A stretch of 34,437 nucleotides of DNA from positions 1 to 34,437 of the forward strand of contig DATEOK010000349.1 of assembly GCA_035274225.1 (NCBI GenBank), in the 5' to 3' direction. This document shows positions 32,074 through 34,437 of the stretch, one piece after another. This DNA is from Dongia_A sp035274225 (GTDB lineage Bacteria; Pseudomonadota; Alphaproteobacteria; Dongiales; Dongiaceae). Positions within the stretch are counted from its first letter, which is position 1; every line of letters begins with the position of its first letter. Made by a program: the position numbers and the translations under genes. Under the pieces are notes generated by a model. It had not been told where the DNA came from. It did no database searches and was given only the letters and a program-made list of their open reading frames with translations.

Positions 32074-33297
32074 TTATTCGGCGGCGGCGATCCGGACCGA
32101 GCGGTCCGCGATCAGGCCAAGCTCGAGGCCGACCTTGGTGATGACGTCGGTCACGCGCTGCAGCTGTTCCGTCGAGTGCGCGGCGCAGACCGAGCAGCGC
32201 AGCAGGGCGGTGCCGCTGGGCGTTGCCGGCGGCAGCGCCAGGTTCACGTAGACGCCGGCTTGCAGCAGGCCGTGCCAGGCACGCGCCGCGAGCGCCGGAT
32301 CGTTGATATGGACCGCAACCACCGGACCCTTCTGCCGGCCGAGCTTGAAGCCCGCCGCTTCCAGGCCGTGATAGAGCGTGTCGACATTGCGCCACAGCCG
32401 CACCATCAGCTCCGGATGCGCGCGCAGCTTCGCCAGCGAAGCGCGCACCGAGGCGACCAGTGACGGCGGCATCGAGGCGGTGAACATGTAGGGCCGGCAG
32501 GAGACGCGCAGGATCTCGAAGTCCGGATGATCGGAAACGAGGAACCCGCCGATCGCGCCCATGCTCTTGGAGAAGGTGCCGGTCACGAAATCGACGTCGG
32601 CGTCGACGCCTTCCTGCTCCAGCAGGCCGCGGCCGGTCTTGCCCATGACGCCCATCGAGTGGGCCTCATCGACCAGGAGGTAGGCGCCGTGCTTCTTCTT
32701 GACCTCGACGAATTCCTTGAGCGGCGCGTGGTCGCCCAGCATCGAGTAAATGCCTTCGACCACGACCAGCTTGTTGCCCGGCTCGTTCGCGATCCGCTGC
32801 AGGCGCTTGTCGAGATCGACCGGATCGTTGTGGCGGAAGCGGATGACCGTCGCGCTGCCGAGCTTGCAGGCATCGTAGATGCTGGCGTGGCTGTCGGCGT
32901 CGATGATCACGAAGTCGCCCGGGCCGACCAGCGTCGAGATCGCGCCGAGGTTGGCCTGGTAGCCGGTCGTGAAGACCATGCAATGCTTCTTGCCGTAAAA
33001 GTCGGCGAGGTCGGTCTCCAGCGCCTTGTGGCAGGAGTAGGAGCCGTTGGCGATGCGCGAGCCGGTGGTGCCGGTGCCGAAATCCTGGGTGGCCTGCTGG
33101 GCGGCGGCGACGCACTCGGCGTCGAAGGTCAGGCCCAGATAGTTGTTGGAGCCGCACAGGATGGTCGGGCGGCCCTCGATCATGGCCTCGGTGGCGGACA
33201 CGATGCGATCCATCTTCACGCCGAAGGGATCAGCGCCGCATGCCTTCACGGCTCCGTGCACTTCACGGATCGTCTTAAAGCGATCAAACAAACCCAT
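32074..33297 (-). CDS. spt: Serine palmitoyltransferase (alpha-oxoamine synthase)
   Basis: This 407-residue PLP enzyme condenses L-serine with a long-chain acyl thioester to form 3-ketosphinganine. Features include SNNYLGL, the DSHASIYD segment with the stacking His (H137), VDEAHS with the PLP Asp and His (D210, H213), and TFSKSMGAIGG with Schiff-base Lys244. Homologous enzymes such as 8-amino-7-oxononanoate or glycine C-acetyltransferase share this scaffold. The directly preceding acyl carrier protein and the following CerR-like gene point to serine palmitoyltransferase. GGGGGAAG lies just before the ATG at 33297. Confidence 0.88.
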   Translation of the reverse strand: MGLFDRFKTIREVHGAVKACGADPFGVKMDRIVSATEAMIEGRPTILCGSNNYLGLTFDAECVAAAQQATQDFGTGTTGSRIANGSYSCHKALETDLADFYGKKHCMVFTTGYQANLGAISTLVGPGDFVIIDADSHASIYDACKLGSATVIRFRHNDPVDLDKRLQRIANEPGNKLVVVEGIYSMLGDHAPLKEFVEVKKKHGAYLLVDEAHSMGVMGKTGRGLLEQEGVDADVDFVTGTFSKSMGAIGGFLVSDHPDFEILRVSCRPYMFTASMPPSLVASVRASLAKLRAHPELMVRLWRNVDTLYHGLEAAGFKLGRQKGPVVAVHINDPALAARAWHGLLQAGVYVNLALPPATPSGTALLRCSVCAAHSTEQLQRVTDVITKVGLELGLIADRSVRIAAAE

Positions 33298-33306
33298 GAC
33301 TTCCCC

Positions 33307-33585
33307 CTATGCCCCCGACTTGCTCGCGTAGATCGTGTCGGCGAGCTGGCCGACGGTCGCGATCTCCGGAACCAGGTTGAGCGGAATGGACACGTCGAAG
33401 CGGTCCTCCAGCTCCATCATCAAATCCATGACTTGCAGCGAATCCATTGTGAGGTCCTCGGCAATCACCGTCTCCGACGTGATCGCGGATTCGCCGGCGC
33501 GGAAACGCTCCAGCAAGCGTGCGATCTCTACGAAGATGCCGTCCCTGGTCGGCGCCAGGCTCGATTGGATGGCTGCGGTGCCCAC
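33307..33585 (-). CDS. acp: Acyl carrier protein of the sphingolipid locus
   Basis: This 92-residue carrier protein has the 4'-phosphopantetheine attachment Ser49 in the motif MDSLQVMD, on a four-helix fold of normal ACP size. It probably delivers the acyl chain to serine palmitoyltransferase as a dedicated carrier, as in Caulobacter. The start is a GTG at 33585, preceded by a modest ribosome binding site; no ATG is available at a suitable place. It lies nine bases upstream of spt, so both are one transcription unit. Confidence 0.88.
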   Translation of the reverse strand: MGTAAIQSSLAPTRDGIFVEIARLLERFRAGESAITSETVIAEDLTMDSLQVMDLMMELEDRFDVSIPLNLVPEIATVGQLADTIYASKSGA

Positions 33586-33697
33586 GATCTATTACTCTTA
33601 TCCGTGTCAGTTACCGGCGATGACATGCCTATGACAGGCCCGCCGAATCCCCGAGCCAGAGTTGTGATTCATTTCGGCGTTAGGGTTAAATGACAAT

Positions 33698-33714
33698 TTG
33701 TTACCGATTGTTAC
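33698..33714. promoter_or_regulatory. 10-bp-spaced direct repeat upstream of acp-spt
   Basis: The heptamer TTGTTAC occurs at 33698-33704 and again at 33708-33714 with the start points 10 bp apart. One-helical-turn direct repeats are typical of OmpR/PhoB-family binding sites. It lies in the AT-rich 165-bp region between the cerR-like stop and the acp start. No firm -10/-35 pair was found. Confidence 0.5.
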
Positions 33715-33750
33715 AAGCCAATCGAATCAAGGCTCTAATCGGTTAATTTA

Positions 33751-34437
33751 CTAAACCATGCGAGCTGACGCGTACCATTTCGCCGCGTCGCGGAATCCGC
33801 GCCAGATATCGAACGCCGGCTGCCAGTCAGACACCTCCTGCAGCCGAGTCCCGCGGACCACCCAGTCCGGGCAGTAGATTTCGGCGACCTTGTGGGGCTG
33901 CAGGATCCGGGCCCGGCCGTCGATCCTGGACGCCAGCCGGTTGGCCTGGGCCGCCAGGGACAGCCCGGCCCGGGGGACCCTCAGCCCTGCCGGCTTACGC
34001 CCGACGGCCTCGCCCAGGGCGCTGAGGATGTCCGGCCAGCGGTAGCCACCGGGAACGCCATCATCGATCTCGAAGGTCGCCTGGGGCGGCCCGGAGCGGG
34101 TGAGGCAGGCAGCAATGGCCTCGGCGAGGTCGGCGACATGGATCATGGACAGGGCGGCGCCAGGGGCTGCCGGGTAGGGCACGAGGCCCAGCCTGGCGGC
34201 CTGGAACATGGGGCGGATCTCGCGGTCGCCGGGGCCGTAGACCGCCGGGGGGCGCAGGATGGTCCAGATCCGCTCGCCGGCCAAGGCCCGCACCATCAAT
34301 TCGGCCCGGTGCTTGCTGTCGCAATAAGGCGACAGCCGGGGCTCGCGCGCCGCGAGGCTGGAGACATGGACCAGCATGGCGCTGGGCGCCACGGTGGCGG
34401 CGGCCTTCAGCAGGCGCTCGGTGCCGCCTTCGTTGGC
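33751..34437 (-). CDS. cerR: NAD-dependent epimerase/dehydratase-family reductase, CerR-like (5' end outside window)
   Basis: This is a partial extended short-chain dehydrogenase; the reading frame stays open to the window edge, starting with ANEGGTERLLKAAA. The catalytic Tyr-x3-Lys is present as YCDSK, after HVSSLAARE. Further motifs are TILRPPAVYGPGD and the substrate-binding half MIHVADLAEAIA. The N-terminal NAD-binding GxxGxxG is beyond the edge. In Caulobacter the adjacent epimerase-type protein CerR reduces the 3-keto group in ceramide synthesis, and the gene order acp-spt next to it matches. It is on the same strand 165 bp upstream of acp. Confidence 0.8.
   Translation of the reverse strand, partial: ANEGGTERLLKAAATVAPSAMLVHVSSLAAREPRLSPYCDSKHRAELMVRALAGERIWTILRPPAVYGPGDREIRPMFQAARLGLVPYPAAPGAALSMIHVADLAEAIAACLTRSGPPQATFEIDDGVPGGYRWPDILSALGEAVGRKPAGLRVPRAGLSLAAQANRLASRIDGRARILQPHKVAEIYCPDWVVRGTRLQEVSDWQPAFDIWRGFRDAAKWYASARMV

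Noticed and set aside
31100..32395. Minus-strand ORF of 431 residues
   Set aside because: It overlaps spt out of frame and is antisense to the unknown gene; Ala/Arg-rich shadow.
32527..33693. Plus-strand ORF of 388 residues
   Set aside because: It is antisense to spt and acp.

Overview
The window reads as chromosomal DNA of a high-GC alphaproteobacterium, probably Rhodospirillales-like or a relative. The grounds are uniform high GC with strong GC3 bias, tightly packed operons, an RTX repeat protein, a Gram-negative porin, and a Caulobacter-type ceramide gene block. I see no phage, insertion sequence or CRISPR array. The species cannot be named from the sequence alone.

Left part (1-5800). 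A complete NMT1/THI5-type periplasmic binding protein gene ends at a clear intrinsic terminator. It is followed by a cupin and dual-specificity-phosphatase pair. These converge on a seven-gene leftward operon: arsR, AHSA1, DUF899, a small membrane protein, AHSA1, GFA/CENP-V-like and a transglutaminase-like gene. Most junctions in it overlap or nearly touch. A TTGACA promoter and an AACCA/TAGTT operator-like site precede arsR.

Middle part (5816-19400). A 1309-residue protein joins a sugar-dehydrogenase-type beta-propeller to RTX repeats that contain an exact 362-residue higher-order period. Next come an RraA-like gene divergent from an ArsR-DUF2087 regulator (with a 34-nt interrupted palindrome on the regulator's promoter), a methyltransferase, a secreted protein, a small lipoprotein, tRNA-Asn with its own promoter and 3' hairpin, a LicC-like cytidylyltransferase, a porin, a two-component system and a DUF4114 protein.

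Right part (19409-34437) is the most interesting. It looks like an extended bacterial sphingolipid locus. From the right edge it holds a CerR-like reductase (cut by the window), an acyl carrier protein and serine palmitoyltransferase. A rightward trio follows: CDP-alcohol phosphotransferase, a ceramide-kinase-like DAGK-fold enzyme and a weakly nucleotidyltransferase-like protein. Beyond a metallophosphoesterase lies a leftward series: HIT protein, LptF, LptG, a second CDP-alcohol phosphotransferase, a fatty-acid-hydroxylase-type di-iron enzyme, a GNAT protein matching bacterial ceramide synthase, a MobA-like nucleotidyltransferase, and a fusion of an Mpo1/DUF962 domain to a methyltransferase. 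The locus could therefore encode long-chain base and ceramide synthesis, phosphorylation and head-group addition, hydroxylation, and possibly transport through a dedicated LptFG pair. The transport and hydroxylation roles are inference.
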